A stretch of 64,000 bases of DNA from Vibrio hibernica (GTDB taxonomy: Bacteria > Pseudomonadota > Gammaproteobacteria > Enterobacterales > Vibrionaceae): the NCBI RefSeq assembly GCF_015223435.1, contig NZ_VHKO01000011.1:1-64000 (forward strand), in the 5' to 3' direction. Positions 28,166 through 37,909 of the stretch are shown piece by piece (positions within the stretch are counted from its first letter, which is position 1; every line of letters begins with the position of its first letter). The position numbers and the translations under genes were made by a program. The notes beneath the pieces are model-generated. The model was not told where the DNA came from. It searched no databases and saw nothing but the letters and a program-made list of their open reading frames with translations.

Positions 28166-28187
28166 TTTGTTTGGAAATTCCTATAAT
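28159..28187 (+). promoter_or_regulatory. Probable xanP promoter
   Basis: TTTGCT (28159-28164), a 17-nt spacer and a perfect TATAAT (28182-28187). The -35 is weak and lies inside the PurR-type palindrome. The -10 lies 56 nt before the chosen ATG. Confidence 0.7.
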
Positions 28188-28243
28188 ACGCCACTTAATT
28201 TAACTGACTATTCAGTCAATACAAAGTGGAAGAAAAGAAGCCC

Positions 28244-29611
28244 ATGACCACGCCCAATACACCTCGTCCAACCGAATTAGTCTATCAACTCAACGAACGT
28301 CCACCACTGCCACAAACGTTATTTGCAGCCTTACAACACTTACTCGCCATGTTTGTTGCCGTGATCACGCCTTCTCTTATTATTTGCCAATCTTTGGGCG
28401 TACCAAGCGATCAAACCAATACCATTATCAGCATGTCTTTATTTGCTTCGGGTATTTGCTCTTTTATTCAAATTCGAACTATTGGGCCTATTGGTTCTGG
28501 TCTATTATCGATCCAAGGCACCAGCTTTAACTTCCTCGGTCCAATCATCGGTGCTGGTTTATCACTCAAAGCCGGTGGCGCATCGATTGAAACCATGATG
28601 GCCGCTATTTTTGGTACCATTTTAGTCGCCTCTAGTGCTGAGATTTTACTTTCTCGCATTTTGCAGTACGCTCAAAAAATCATTACGCCATTAGTATCTG
28701 GCATTGTAGTGACGCTCATTGGCTTAACCTTGATTCAAATTGGGTTGGTTTCCATTGGCGGCGGTTATGGCGCGATGGCCAACAATACTTTTGGTAGCTT
28801 AGATAACTTAGCTTTAGCGGGAATAGTATTAGGCTTAATTGTTATATTAAACCGTGCTAAAAACCCATACTTACGCGTAGCATCCATTGTGATTGCCATG
28901 TTTGCGGGCTGTATTGCTGCCTACTTTATGGGCATGTTAGATTTCAGCCAGCCCACTACACACAAAATGATTGCACTGCCGATCCCAATGCAGTTTGGCC
29001 TTGGTTTCGATTGGTCTTTGTTTATCCCACTGGTTTTGATCTTTTTGATCACAGCGCTAGAAGCCATTGGTGATATTACCGCGACCTCTGAAGTATCAGG
29101 TGAACCAGTTGATGGTCCCATTTACCTAAAACGTATTAAAGGTGGTGTATTAGCCGATGGTTTGAACTCAGCGATTGCGGCTATATTTAACAGTTTTCCG
29201 AACTCAACCTTCAGCCAAAATAACGGCATTATTCTGCTCACTGGCGTCGCCAGTCGCTATGTCGGTTATTTCATTTCCGCAATGTTGATTTTATTAGGCT
29301 TATTCCCCGGCGTGGCGAATTTTGTCCAATTAATCCCTGAGCCAGTTTTGGGCGGAGCCACCATCGTAATGTTCGGCACTATAGCCGCGGCAGGTGTGCG
29401 CATTATTTCTCGGGTTGATCTTGATCGTCGCGCAATTTTAATCATGGCATTGTCTTTCTCAATGGGACTAGGTATTGCACAAAAACCAGAAATTTTGCAA
29501 TTTATGCCCGATGTGATCAAAAGTATTTTCTCATCAGGTGTCTCTGCTGGCGGGATCACCGCTATATTGCTGAGCATGTTTTTGCCAGCAACCGATCATA
29601 AACAAGACTAA
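28244..29611 (+). CDS. xanP: NCS2 family xanthine permease
   Basis: A proton-coupled purine permease in the inner membrane. The 455-residue form (ATG at 28244) closely follows E. coli Xan[26 protein letters not shown] at the start, [14 protein letters not shown] in the middle, then [14 protein letters not shown] and the [11 protein letters not shown] signature, with many membrane helices. A GTG six codons upstream is an alternative start. A PurR-type box over the promoter supports a purine substrate. Xanthine is the likely substrate by similarity, though other purines cannot be excluded. Confidence 0.92.
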   Translation: MTTPNTPRPTELVYQLNERPPLPQTLFAALQHLLAMFVAVITPSLIICQSLGVPSDQTNTIISMSLFASGICSFIQIRTIGPIGSGLLSIQGTSFNFLGPIIGAGLSLKAGGASIETMMAAIFGTILVASSAEILLSRILQYAQKIITPLVSGIVVTLIGLTLIQIGLVSIGGGYGAMANNTFGSLDNLALAGIVLGLIVILNRAKNPYLRVASIVIAMFAGCIAAYFMGMLDFSQPTTHKMIALPIPMQFGLGFDWSLFIPLVLIFLITALEAIGDITATSEVSGEPVDGPIYLKRIKGGVLADGLNSAIAAIFNSFPNSTFSQNNGIILLTGVASRYVGYFISAMLILLGLFPGVANFVQLIPEPVLGGATIVMFGTIAAAGVRIISRVDLDRRAILIMALSFSMGLGIAQKPEILQFMPDVIKSIFSSGVSAGGITAILLSMFLPATDHKQD

Positions 29612-29635
29612 AAATTAGCATTCAAATTGACGGTA

Positions 29636-30107
29636 GGAGCTCCTGAACCACGTTCGTGCCTCACTATTCAGGATGACGGGAATTTAACTCGGTCATCCCA
29701 AAAGCGAGGTACGAGCTGTTTGGGATCTCCAATAAAATACTGATATTTTACTTGATGGTAGAAGATCCTGAGCCACGTTCGTACCTCACTATTTAGGATG
29801 ATGGGGATTTAGCTCTGCCATCCCAAAAGTGAGGTACGAACTGTTTGGGATCTCCAATAAAATACTGATATTTTACTTGATGGAAGAAGATCCTGAACCA
29901 CGTTCGTACCTCACTATTCAGGATGACGGGGATTTAGCTCTGTCATCCCAAAAGTGAGGTACGAGCTGTTTGGGATCTCCAACAACATGTTGAAATATTA
30001 CTTGATGGTAGAAGATCCTGAACCACGTTCGTACCTCACTATTTAGGATGATGGGGATTTAGCTCTGCCATCCCAAAAATAAAGTACGAGCAATTTGGGA
30101 TGACAAT
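29636..30107. repeat. 125-bp tandem repeat array built from the double-hairpin element
   Basis: TCCTGA marks recur at 29641, 29766, 29891 and 30016, an exact 125-bp period over almost four units. Each unit has one hairpin with a CCTGAA/TTCAGG stem and one with a CCCAAA/TTTGGG stem. GGGATTTAGCTCT (or a close variant) joins the two, and a linker around CTGATATTTTACTTGATGG or ATGTTGAAATATTACTTG follows. The two loops also match each other as GTACCTCAC and GTGAGGTAC. Unit 4 has a degraded second hairpin. It fills the gap between convergent xanP and tex (29612-30142), where I see no gene. Confidence 0.95.
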
Positions 30108-30142
30108 ATTTTCATATCGCGCTTTTTAATAACGAGTGAGAT

Positions 30143-32485
30143 CTACTTTTTCGCTTTGGCAAATGCCGCCGCAAACGCACCACCCATCGCCGCATTTTCA
30201 GCAGGTGCTGATGAGCGATTATTGCGTTGTGCTGTATTTTGAGATGGCTGATGACGAGTAGTTGAATTACGGTTATCAGGTTTCGCACCACGTTGACTAT
30301 TCTGCTCACCCGGTTCATCCGTTAAACGCATCGTCAGTGCAATTCGTTTACGTTGGATATCCACTTCCATCACTTTTACTTTTACGATATCGCCCGCCTT
30401 CACCACTTCACGTGGATCGGCGACATAACGATCGGTTAAAGCGGAAATATGAACCAAACCATCTTGATGCACACCAATATCGACAAATGCACCAAAGTTC
30501 GCCACATTCGACACTACGCCTTCTAATATCATTCCTATTTCGAGATCTTTTACTTCTGTAACACCTTCAGCAAACGTAGCAGTTTTAAACTCAGGACGTG
30601 GATCTCGGCCTGGTTTATCCAGCTCTTTAATGATGTCAGTCACCGTTGGCAGCCCAAAGGTGTCGTCGGTGTAATCCATGGCGTGTAAGTTACGTAAGAA
30701 ATCACTGTCGCCCATGATATTTTTTGCGGTTTTATCATTTTTCTCGGCAATAGCTTTGACCAAAGGATAAGCCTCTGGGTGAACCGACGAAGCATCCAAT
30801 GGATTTTTACCGTTCATGATCCGTAGGAAACCAGCACATTGTTCAAACGCTTTTGGCCCTAAACGTGGGACTTTTTTAAGTGCCGTTCGTGCTTCAAACC
30901 GCCCTTGTTCATTACGATAATCGACAATATTTTGCGCCATTGCAGTTGAAAGCCCAGCCACGCGAGTCAACAATGCTGCTGAGGCCATATTGACATCCAC
31001 ACCAACCGCATTTACACAGTCTTCCACCACCGCATCCAAACGCTTAGCCAGCATACTTTGACTAACATCATGTTGATATTGACCAACACCAATCGCTTTG
31101 GGATCTATTTTCACTAGCTCTGCTAATGGATCTTGCAGGCGGCGTGCAATTGACACCGCACCACGAATAGACACGTCCATATTCGGAAATTCTTTCGCTG
31201 CCAGTTCAGATGCTGAATACACCGAGGCACCCGCTTCACTGACAATGATTTTTTGTACTTTTAAATTGCTGCGCTTAATAATATCCGCCACAAAAGTGTC
31301 AGTTTCACGCGAAGCGGTGCCATTACCAATCGCAATCAAATCAACGTTATGTTGCTTGACTAGCTGTTCAATCACACGCGCCGATTGTTCAATCTTATTA
31401 TGCGGTTGATGTGGGTAAATCGTATCGGTCGCCAGTACTTTTCCGGTTGCATCGACCACCGCAATTTTAGAACCAGTACGTAAACCAGGATCTAAACCTA
31501 GCGTTGCACGAGGGCCAGCAGGAGCCGCCATCAATAAATCTTTCAAGTTAGTGGCAAAGACTTCAATCGCATCAATCTCACCACGTTCTTTCATTGCGCC
31601 CATTAATTCAGTTTCAAGGTGCATGGAAATCTTAATCCGCCATGCCCAACTGATCACCTGCTTTCGCCACATGTCCGAAGGCGATTGATTGAAGTGAACA
31701 CGATAATGATCGGCAATAATAGTTTCACAATACGAACCACGAACGCCTTCTTCTTGCGCAGGATCCGCATTCAAATTTAACTGTAAAAATCCTTCATTAC
31801 GTCCACGCAACATGGCGAGTGCACGGTGAGATGGCACTCGGCTAATCATCTCATTATGCTCAAAGTAATCTTTAAACTTCTCACCTTCACGCTCTTTCCC
31901 TGTGATCACGCGCGATTGTAATTCAGCATTTTTTTGCAAGTAAGTACGTACTTTTTCTAATAAATTGGCGTCTTCTGCCATGCGTTCCATGATGATCGCA
32001 CGCGCACCATCCAGTGCAATTTTGGTATCAGCAATCGAATCTTTAATATATTTCGCCGCTTCAATTTCAGGATCAAGCTGTGGGTTTGACCAAAGTGCAT
32101 CGGCTAAAGGCTCAAGCCCAGCTTCAATGGCAATTTGACCTTTAGTGCGGCGTTTAGGCTTATATGGCAGGTAAAGATCTTCAAGACGGGTTTTACTGTC
32201 AGTGGCTAGGATTTCTTTTTCAAGCTCAGGAGTCAGCTTTTCTTGATCGCGAATCGATTTAAGAATGGTTTGACGACGATCGTCTAATTCACGCAGGTAG
32301 CTTAACCGGCTATCAAGATTACGCAGCTGTGTGTCATCTAATCCACCCGTCACTTCTTTACGATAACGCGCAATAAATGGCACCGTATTGCCATCGTCAA
32401 TCAAGGTTACGGTGGCCAGCACTTGTTCAAGTCGAACGTTAAGTTCTTGGGCGATAATCTTACAGATTTGATTCGGTTGGCTCAT
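30143..32485 (-). CDS. tex: Tex/YhgF S1 RNA-binding transcription accessory protein
   Basis: Tex is a cytoplasmic nucleic-acid-binding protein related to the core of eukaryotic Spt6. The 780-residue protein has the Tex N-terminal helical region (1-190), a YqgF/RNase H-like domain starting [17 protein letters not shown] (about 328-344), helix-hairpin-helix repeats (about 500-565) and an S1 domain (about 650-725) with [21 protein letters not shown]. The last 50 residues are a low-complexity Asn/Gln/Arg tail ending AAFAKAKK. It is transcribed toward the repeat array and away from nanM. Confidence 0.96.
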   Translation of the reverse strand: MSQPNQICKIIAQELNVRLEQVLATVTLIDDGNTVPFIARYRKEVTGGLDDTQLRNLDSRLSYLRELDDRRQTILKSIRDQEKLTPELEKEILATDSKTRLEDLYLPYKPKRRTKGQIAIEAGLEPLADALWSNPQLDPEIEAAKYIKDSIADTKIALDGARAIIMERMAEDANLLEKVRTYLQKNAELQSRVITGKEREGEKFKDYFEHNEMISRVPSHRALAMLRGRNEGFLQLNLNADPAQEEGVRGSYCETIIADHYRVHFNQSPSDMWRKQVISWAWRIKISMHLETELMGAMKERGEIDAIEVFATNLKDLLMAAPAGPRATLGLDPGLRTGSKIAVVDATGKVLATDTIYPHQPHNKIEQSARVIEQLVKQHNVDLIAIGNGTASRETDTFVADIIKRSNLKVQKIIVSEAGASVYSASELAAKEFPNMDVSIRGAVSIARRLQDPLAELVKIDPKAIGVGQYQHDVSQSMLAKRLDAVVEDCVNAVGVDVNMASAALLTRVAGLSTAMAQNIVDYRNEQGRFEARTALKKVPRLGPKAFEQCAGFLRIMNGKNPLDASSVHPEAYPLVKAIAEKNDKTAKNIMGDSDFLRNLHAMDYTDDTFGLPTVTDIIKELDKPGRDPRPEFKTATFAEGVTEVKDLEIGMILEGVVSNVANFGAFVDIGVHQDGLVHISALTDRYVADPREVVKAGDIVKVKVMEVDIQRKRIALTMRLTDEPGEQNSQRGAKPDNRNSTTRHQPSQNTAQRNNRSSAPAENAAMGGAFAAAFAKAKK

Positions 32486-32555
32486 GGGATCTCTTCTTTA
32501 TTTTTTACAATGCTTCCATCTATCGAGCATTTTTTTAAGGCTAATTTATATGTAT

Positions 32556-32589
32556 TAGTGACTATATTATCTCAAACTAATAGTCACTA
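32556..32589. promoter_or_regulatory. Perfect 10-bp inverted repeat between tex and nanM
   Basis: TAGTGACTAT (32556-32565) and ATAGTCACTA (32580-32589) are exact inverted copies separated by 14 nt. They lie about 71-104 nt upstream of tex and about 250 nt before nanM. A dimeric regulator site or an RNA hairpin in the tex leader is possible. The rest of the 355-nt divergent region is AT-rich and should contain both promoters. I see no small gene in it. Confidence 0.55.
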
Positions 32590-32840
32590 TAGAGAATCAC
32601 TAAAATTAAATGATTAGATGCGGGATTCAAGACTGAATACGTCCATTTATATTTGGTCGCTCTGTGATTTTATATATGCATACTTAAGAGAACCTAAGCT
32701 TCCTTCTTATTTTTTCTTTTCATATATTACAATTCTGAAAATATTATATTAGCACTTGGTCACATTTTGCAATGAACAACATTGAAATTAAGCCCCGATA
32801 ACTCATTAATAACGGAGCTTAACTCCACAAAGACAGGTGC

Positions 32841-34025
32841 ATGGGACTAAAAATGAATAAATTTATAAATGCGATAACATTAAAAAGCATAATATTACCT
32901 GTGACGAAAACTATATTATTTTTTTTATATCTGACTAATATAACTTACGCTGCAGTATTACCTGATATCCCGGTTCCCTTAAAGAATGGTACAGGCGCTA
33001 TTGATAGTAACGGTGTAGTCTACGTCGGTTTAGGTTCTGCCGGCACGGCGTGGTACAAAATTGATCTCAAGAATAAAAATAAAATCTGGAAAGCTATTCA
33101 ACCATTCCCAGGCGCAGCTCGTGAACAATCGGTGTCTGTTTTCTTAAATGATGAGTTATATGTCTTTGGTGGTGTTGGGAAGATAAATGGTAATTCACCA
33201 CTCCACGTTTTTAGTGATGTTTATAAGTATTCCCCACAAAATAATACCTGGCAGCAAGTGAATACCATCGCGCCAATTGGGCTGACTGGCCATACTGGCA
33301 TTAATTTGAATAACGACACTGTTCTCATTACTGGTGGTGTAAATAAAAATATTTTCGATCAATACTTTCAAGATTTAGAATCAAATAAGAACAACAATAT
33401 TGAAAAAGATAAAGTCATACATAACTACTTTAATAAGCCAGCTAAAGATTACTTCTTCAATGATTCCATATTTATTTACAATTCAACGCAAAATAAATGG
33501 GAAAATGCTGGAACAGTGCCAGGTCTAGGTACCGCAGGTTCAGCTATAACGCTAAAAGACAATTATTTGACCATCATTAATGGCGAAATAAAACCGGGCC
33601 TACGGACAGATATTACTCATCATGCGGTATGGAAAAACCATAAACTACAATGGCTTGCCGATAAACACTTACCTCCATTACAAGATAATAAATATCAAGA
33701 GGGATTGGCTGGAGCGTTTTCAGGATACAGCAATGGCACTCTTCTGGTTGCCGGCGGTGCCAATTTTCCAGGAGCCACTGAAAATTATGCTAATGGAAAA
33801 TACTACTCGCATGAAGGGATTAGCAAAAAATGGCGCAATGAAGTCTATGCTCTGATCGAGGGTCATTGGCAATTTATCGGCAATATGAAGCAAGCGATCG
33901 GCTATGGCATATCCATCACCTACGATGAAACGGTTTATCTTTTTGGCGGTGAAAATATGAAAGGTCAGCCAGTATCTTCGATCACCACACTCAAAATGTT
34001 TGATGGTAAATTAAAGATAGAATAA
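32841..34025 (+). CDS. nanM: N-acetylneuraminate epimerase (Kelch-type mutarotase)
   Basis: NanM converts the alpha-anomer of sialic acid released by sialidases to the beta-anomer in the periplasm. The 394-residue precursor has a signal peptide cleaved near TYA|AVLP (about residue 37). Kelch-type repeats with [24 protein letters not shown] and YLFGGEN make a beta-propeller. [16 protein letters not shown] follows the signal as in E. coli Nan[13 protein letters not shown] (about 246-257) matches the region with the catalytic Glu and Arg of the E. coli enzyme. The start may be the ATG at 32841 or the one at 32853, which has GGGA 7 nt upstream. No other sialic-acid gene is in the window. Confidence 0.93.
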   Translation: MGLKMNKFINAITLKSIILPVTKTILFFLYLTNITYAAVLPDIPVPLKNGTGAIDSNGVVYVGLGSAGTAWYKIDLKNKNKIWKAIQPFPGAAREQSVSVFLNDELYVFGGVGKINGNSPLHVFSDVYKYSPQNNTWQQVNTIAPIGLTGHTGINLNNDTVLITGGVNKNIFDQYFQDLESNKNNNIEKDKVIHNYFNKPAKDYFFNDSIFIYNSTQNKWENAGTVPGLGTAGSAITLKDNYLTIINGEIKPGLRTDITHHAVWKNHKLQWLADKHLPPLQDNKYQEGLAGAFSGYSNGTLLVAGGANFPGATENYANGKYYSHEGISKKWRNEVYALIEGHWQFIGNMKQAIGYGISITYDETVYLFGGENMKGQPVSSITTLKMFDGKLKIE

Positions 34026-34060
34026 ACCTCTACAACTTATGAAATAAGACCGATTTAAAT

Positions 34061-34112
34061 AGCCTCTGGCAATAAAGTGAACTAACACCTTAAAGCTTGA
34101 GGCTTATTTTTT
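34061..34112 (+). terminator. Putative terminator after nanM
   Basis: AGCCTC (34061-34066) pairs with GAGGCT (34099-34104) and is followed directly by TATTTTTT. The 32-nt loop is long, so this is a moderate candidate. It would separate nanM from the MFS transporter gene. Confidence 0.45.
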
Positions 34113-34254
34113 AATCATTTTAGGGTTAAGGTTTAACAATCAAACTGAACATCCACGAGGGTAACAATAAGCTAAACCGCAGATTAAACCGATAATTCAT
34201 GGCAATAAGGGCTATACCCCATTAAAATGTGTCCATCATTTTTTGGAGAAACCA

Positions 34255-35499
34255 ATGGCGACTTACTCAACCCAAACACCATATTGCCTACCCAAAAGCA
34301 CGTTATCGGCTCTATACTTGATCATATTTTTAGGCTCCGCTGGCTTTTTTATTACTATTCCAGCCTATGTGAATCTCTTTTTAACCGATCACTCTTTCGC
34401 TATTGCTCAGGCGATGTCACTGGAAGATAGGCGCACCTTATTTGGTACCGTGATGTCTGCCGCGCCTTTTATCTCGATGTTTTTCACTCCTTTTATTGCT
34501 CGTTTTGCTGATCGTTACAGCCGTAAAGTGGTGATGGCAATCTGTTTGATCGTAGCGGCAATCGGCTTTGTCATGCCTGTTTATGCCATTATTGCCGGTT
34601 CAATTACACTATTGTTTGCCGGTAATATGATTAATAGTTTAGGGTCTGCCAGCCAACCTATTGCTCAAGCAGTTTTAGCTGATAATAGTCAAGGGAAAAC
34701 CAAAGCAACGTTAATGAGTTTTGTTGCTATCGTCATGACCGCTGCCATGTCTTTTGGTCCTGCACTTGGTAGTAAGTTAACCGCCTTATATGGCCCACAA
34801 GCCCCTTTTTATGCCTGTTTATTGATTGCAATACTCTGCTTTCTTTTACTTCATGTCATTCGCCTACCTAAGCAAATCAAATTACAGCAAGAAAACCCAT
34901 TTTCACTGGTTGCGCCTTTATCACGTAGCAAAAAAGGGTTGCTTCCATGCTTAGTCATCGTATTTTTGTGCCAATTTAGCTGGAGCTTATATTTCCAAAA
35001 TATCTCATTTATCCTGCCGCAAAAATGGCAACTGGCCGTTGAAGGTGATTTTTACCAATACTTTATGTTGGCTATTGGTTCGGTCATGATTGCCTCTTTA
35101 CTCTTTGTACCCCGTTTATTACTTTCATGGATGCCACTATCTCGTGCATTAAGAGCAGTCTTAAGTGGTGCCGGCATTGGGATGATTTTCCTTGCCATCA
35201 CACACACCCCGACCACTCATATTATGGCGATGATTTGGACATCCGTTATGGTCGCCTCCGCTTTTCCTCTGTACATTACTGCGTTGTCTGATCGAGCAAG
35301 TGATGCTGATCAAGGTTGGGCCATGGCGCTGTCTAGTGCGATGGTTGGTTTAGCGTGGACTCTAACAGGCTACCTCACCGCGATTCTCGTCAATGTGAAT
35401 TTAATGCTTCCGACCTTTATTGCCGCCGCCGGTTATGCCATTGCTGTCATCTTGATCCCAAGTCAAACACAAGCTGGTTTACAAAAGGCGAAGGTATGA
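34255..35499 (+). CDS. MFS transporter coupled to an M23 peptidase gene
   Basis: A major facilitator protein of 414 residues with about 12 membrane helices. The first loop carries the MFS signature FIARFADRYSRKVVM (about 82-96). The ATG at 34255 is preferred, with GGAG 6 nt upstream; a TTG four codons earlier is the alternative. The substrate is unknown. The stop overlaps the start of the M23 gene as ATGA, so the two are co-translated and probably work together. Confidence 0.85.
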   Translation: MATYSTQTPYCLPKSTLSALYLIIFLGSAGFFITIPAYVNLFLTDHSFAIAQAMSLEDRRTLFGTVMSAAPFISMFFTPFIARFADRYSRKVVMAICLIVAAIGFVMPVYAIIAGSITLLFAGNMINSLGSASQPIAQAVLADNSQGKTKATLMSFVAIVMTAAMSFGPALGSKLTALYGPQAPFYACLLIAILCFLLLHVIRLPKQIKLQQENPFSLVAPLSRSKKGLLPCLVIVFLCQFSWSLYFQNISFILPQKWQLAVEGDFYQYFMLAIGSVMIASLLFVPRLLLSWMPLSRALRAVLSGAGIGMIFLAITHTPTTHIMAMIWTSVMVASAFPLYITALSDRASDADQGWAMALSSAMVGLAWTLTGYLTAILVNVNLMLPTFIAAAGYAIAVILIPSQTQAGLQKAKV

Positions 35500-36173
35500 A
35501 TACATCACTTGAATCTGTACTTAAGCAACATCGTTGCCACTCTGTTATTCCTAGCGAATTGCAGTTTGGTCACGCCTTAATTGTCGATCTATCGCCAAGC
35601 AGTGAAATCTGGAAAAAAGTAAATACAGGACATGATTTTTCGGCTGAGATTAAACGTCAGGTGGCGGAAGTAGGCGCGGTATTAGAAATTGGCCGTTACG
35701 CAGAACAACGTATGATATATCAAGATACGGATACTTTTTCCGACAATAAATCTCGTACACTTCATATTGGCATCGATCTCGGTATTCCAGCGGGAAACCC
35801 TGTATTTTCACCATTGGATGGCGAGATTTTCGGCTTTGCTGATCATCCTCAGCAAGGTGATTACGGCCCAACCATTCTTTTGCGTCATCAGTTAGAAGGT
35901 CATACATTTCATACCCTCTACGGGCACTTAGCCAAATCTGCATTAGTCTCGTTAACCGTCGGCCAGAAGGTGAAACAAGGCGAAGCATTTGCCACTATTG
36001 GTCATAGTGATGAGAATGGCGGCTGGGCAACCCATCTGCATTTTCAAATTATTAAAGACATGGAGGAGTATCAAAATAACTACCCCGGTGTCGTCGATCC
36101 AAATGAAGCCAATTTTTACCTTTATAACTGCCCTAACCCAAACTGGATTTTAGGCCGAGATGACTTAGCGTAA
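35496..36173 (+). CDS. M23-family metallopeptidase without signal peptide
   Basis: A 225-residue protein. The C-terminal half is a complete LytM-type M23 domain: HIGIDLG (H90, D94), YGHL (H144) and HLHF (H180, H182), the full zinc and catalytic set. The N-terminal 85 residues are not recognised. No signal peptide or membrane segment is visible, which is unusual for a peptidoglycan hydrolase. Similar M23 domains occur in cytoplasmic multidomain proteins fused to aminotransferase and phosphotransferase domains, so a small-molecule or peptide substrate is possible. It is translationally coupled to the MFS transporter upstream and ends 19 nt from convergent greB. Confidence 0.82.
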   Translation: MNTSLESVLKQHRCHSVIPSELQFGHALIVDLSPSSEIWKKVNTGHDFSAEIKRQVAEVGAVLEIGRYAEQRMIYQDTDTFSDNKSRTLHIGIDLGIPAGNPVFSPLDGEIFGFADHPQQGDYGPTILLRHQLEGHTFHTLYGHLAKSALVSLTVGQKVKQGEAFATIGHSDENGGWATHLHFQIIKDMEEYQNNYPGVVDPNEANFYLYNCPNPNWILGRDDLA

Positions 36174-36192
36174 TATTATCCATTACGATAGC

Positions 36193-36663
36193 TTAGTACT
36201 TAATTGAGTTGATAAACCATTCTTTGTTACCTTCAGGCGTTGGTACGGTAAATTCATCATCGACTTCTTTTTTCAATGCTGCTCGAGCCATTGGTGAGTC
36301 GATTGAAATATAATCTTTTGCGCCCCCATAAATTTCCTCAGGGCCGACTATCCTAAAGGTTTTGATCTCACCGTCTTCATTCTCTATTTCAACCCATGCG
36401 CCAAAAAAAACCTTTCCTTCTTGTTGAGGGGAATAATCAACAATCGTGACTTCAGGTAAGAACTTGCGTAAAAAGCGAACACGACGATCTATTTGACGAA
36501 GCAGCCGTTTATTGAAAGTGTAGTCTGCATTCTCTGAGCGGTCACCGAGGCTTGCAGCCCATGTCACTATCTTGGTAATTTCAGGGCGTTTTTCATTCCA
36601 TAAGTGATCATGTTCAGCTTTCAGTTTGTTATAACCTTCTCTGGTGATTAGTTTTGTTTTCAC
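36193..36663 (-). CDS. greB: Transcription elongation factor GreB
   Basis: GreB enters the RNA polymerase secondary channel and stimulates cleavage of backtracked transcripts. The 156-residue protein has the N-terminal coiled coil (about 1-75) with the acidic tip GDRSENADY (about 40-48). RRVRFLRKFLPEVTIVD and the C-terminal FKBP-like domain follow, ending with SPMARAALKKEVDDE. The basic tip region and FLRK distinguish it from GreA. It is divergent from ompR. Confidence 0.96.
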   Translation of the reverse strand: MKTKLITREGYNKLKAEHDHLWNEKRPEITKIVTWAASLGDRSENADYTFNKRLLRQIDRRVRFLRKFLPEVTIVDYSPQQEGKVFFGAWVEIENEDGEIKTFRIVGPEEIYGGAKDYISIDSPMARAALKKEVDDEFTVPTPEGNKEWFINSIKY

Positions 36664-37011
36664 GTCAACAATCCAATTTATTTATAGCTACTGTAAAGGC
36701 TTTTGGTTGCGTCAAGCATCGCAACAGGAAAGACTTTTGTGAGACAAAACTATACTGCCATTTTCACCAGGCTCCAATTGATAGAGGCATAAAAATTCTG
36801 GAGAGACGATCTTAGACAATGTTTGAATAAAAGCATGAAGGAAACTTTTTTAATATTAGTCTATTTTCAATGTATCAAACGATGATAAAAAGAAGATGTT
36901 CCGTTACATTTGCTTTATATTAAAATTCAGATTCTATTTTATTCTTTACCCATGTTTTGCCATGATGGAAAACTCATTCGGTAAGCCTTTAAAAAATGCG
37001 AGACAGATAAA
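36664..37011. other. Divergent greB/ompR intergenic region
   Basis: This 348-nt AT-rich stretch must carry the promoters of greB (minus) and ompR (plus). A small hairpin GTTGCG/CGCAAC lies at 36706-36725. I find no convincing -35/-10 pair, no small gene and no copy of the dispersed repeat. Confidence 0.5.
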
Positions 37012-37731
37012 ATGCAAGAGAACTATAAAATATTAGTGGTCGATGACGATGCTCGCCTGCGCTCATTACTGGAGCGTTATTTAACAGAACAAGGTTTTCA
37101 AGTTCGTGGTGTGGCTAACGCAGAGCAAATGGATCGTTTGTTAACCCGTGAAAATTTCCATTTAATGGTGCTTGACCTTATGTTGCCGGGTGAAGACGGA
37201 TTGTCGATTTGCCGTCGTCTACGCCACGATAATAATCAGCTACCCATCGTAATGTTAACCGCAAAAGGTGATGAAATTGATCGCATTGTAGGCCTTGAAG
37301 TTGGCGCCGATGATTATCTTCCTAAGCCATTCAACCCTCGGGAATTACTGGCGCGTTTACGTGCAGTTTTACGTCGTCAATCAATTGAAGCGCCTGGTGC
37401 GCCAAGTTCAGATGAAGAAATTGTTGAGTTTGGTGAGTTCACGCTCAATCTTGGTACACGAGAAATGTTCCGTGGTGAAGCTCCAATGCCGCTCACTTCA
37501 GGTGAATTTGCTGTATTAAAAATCCTGGTGAACCACGCGCGAACGCCAATGTCGCGCGATAAACTAATGAACATGGCGCGTGGTCGTGAGTACTCGGCAA
37601 TGGAGCGTTCAATCGATGTTCAAATTTCACGCTTACGCCGTATGTTAGAAGAAGACCCAAGTCATCCTCGTTACATTCAAACTGTCTGGGGATTAGGGTA
37701 TGTGTTTGTGCCTGACGGTAAAAAGGCATAA
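37012..37731 (+). CDS. ompR: Osmolarity response regulator OmpR
   Basis: The response regulator of the EnvZ/OmpR pair controls porins and osmotic or acid responses. The 239-residue protein has a receiver domain with D11-D12, the phosphorylated D55 (MVLDLMLPGEDG), T83 and K105 (LPKPFNPREL). The C-terminal winged helix (about 135-235) ends with the typical RYIQTVWGLGYVFVPDG. The length and motifs match E. coli OmpR. Confidence 0.97.
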   Translation: MQENYKILVVDDDARLRSLLERYLTEQGFQVRGVANAEQMDRLLTRENFHLMVLDLMLPGEDGLSICRRLRHDNNQLPIVMLTAKGDEIDRIVGLEVGADDYLPKPFNPRELLARLRAVLRRQSIEAPGAPSSDEEIVEFGEFTLNLGTREMFRGEAPMPLTSGEFAVLKILVNHARTPMSRDKLMNMARGREYSAMERSIDVQISRLRRMLEEDPSHPRYIQTVWGLGYVFVPDGKKA

Positions 37732-37909
37732 GTACAAACTCACTCCATCTTTGCTAGCCCTAGATATTAGAGGCTGGTAAATATGTGTTAATAAAAATAT
37801 ACATTCATAAATATGACTTAAAATTTGGCGCTAAGGATGGCCCCAGAATTCAAGCTCCCTTCTTCACCGAATTGGTCATTCAATACCTTACCAACCTTGG
37901 ATATTTGTC

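Noticed and set aside
29636-30107. CRISPR array
   Set aside because: Repeats are direct with a 125-bp period, but the whole unit is repeated including the inter-hairpin sequence. There are no unique spacers and no cas genes.
35650-35988. 112-codon open frame antisense to the M23 gene
   Set aside because: The M23 frame has a full set of catalytic motifs. The antisense frame has none.
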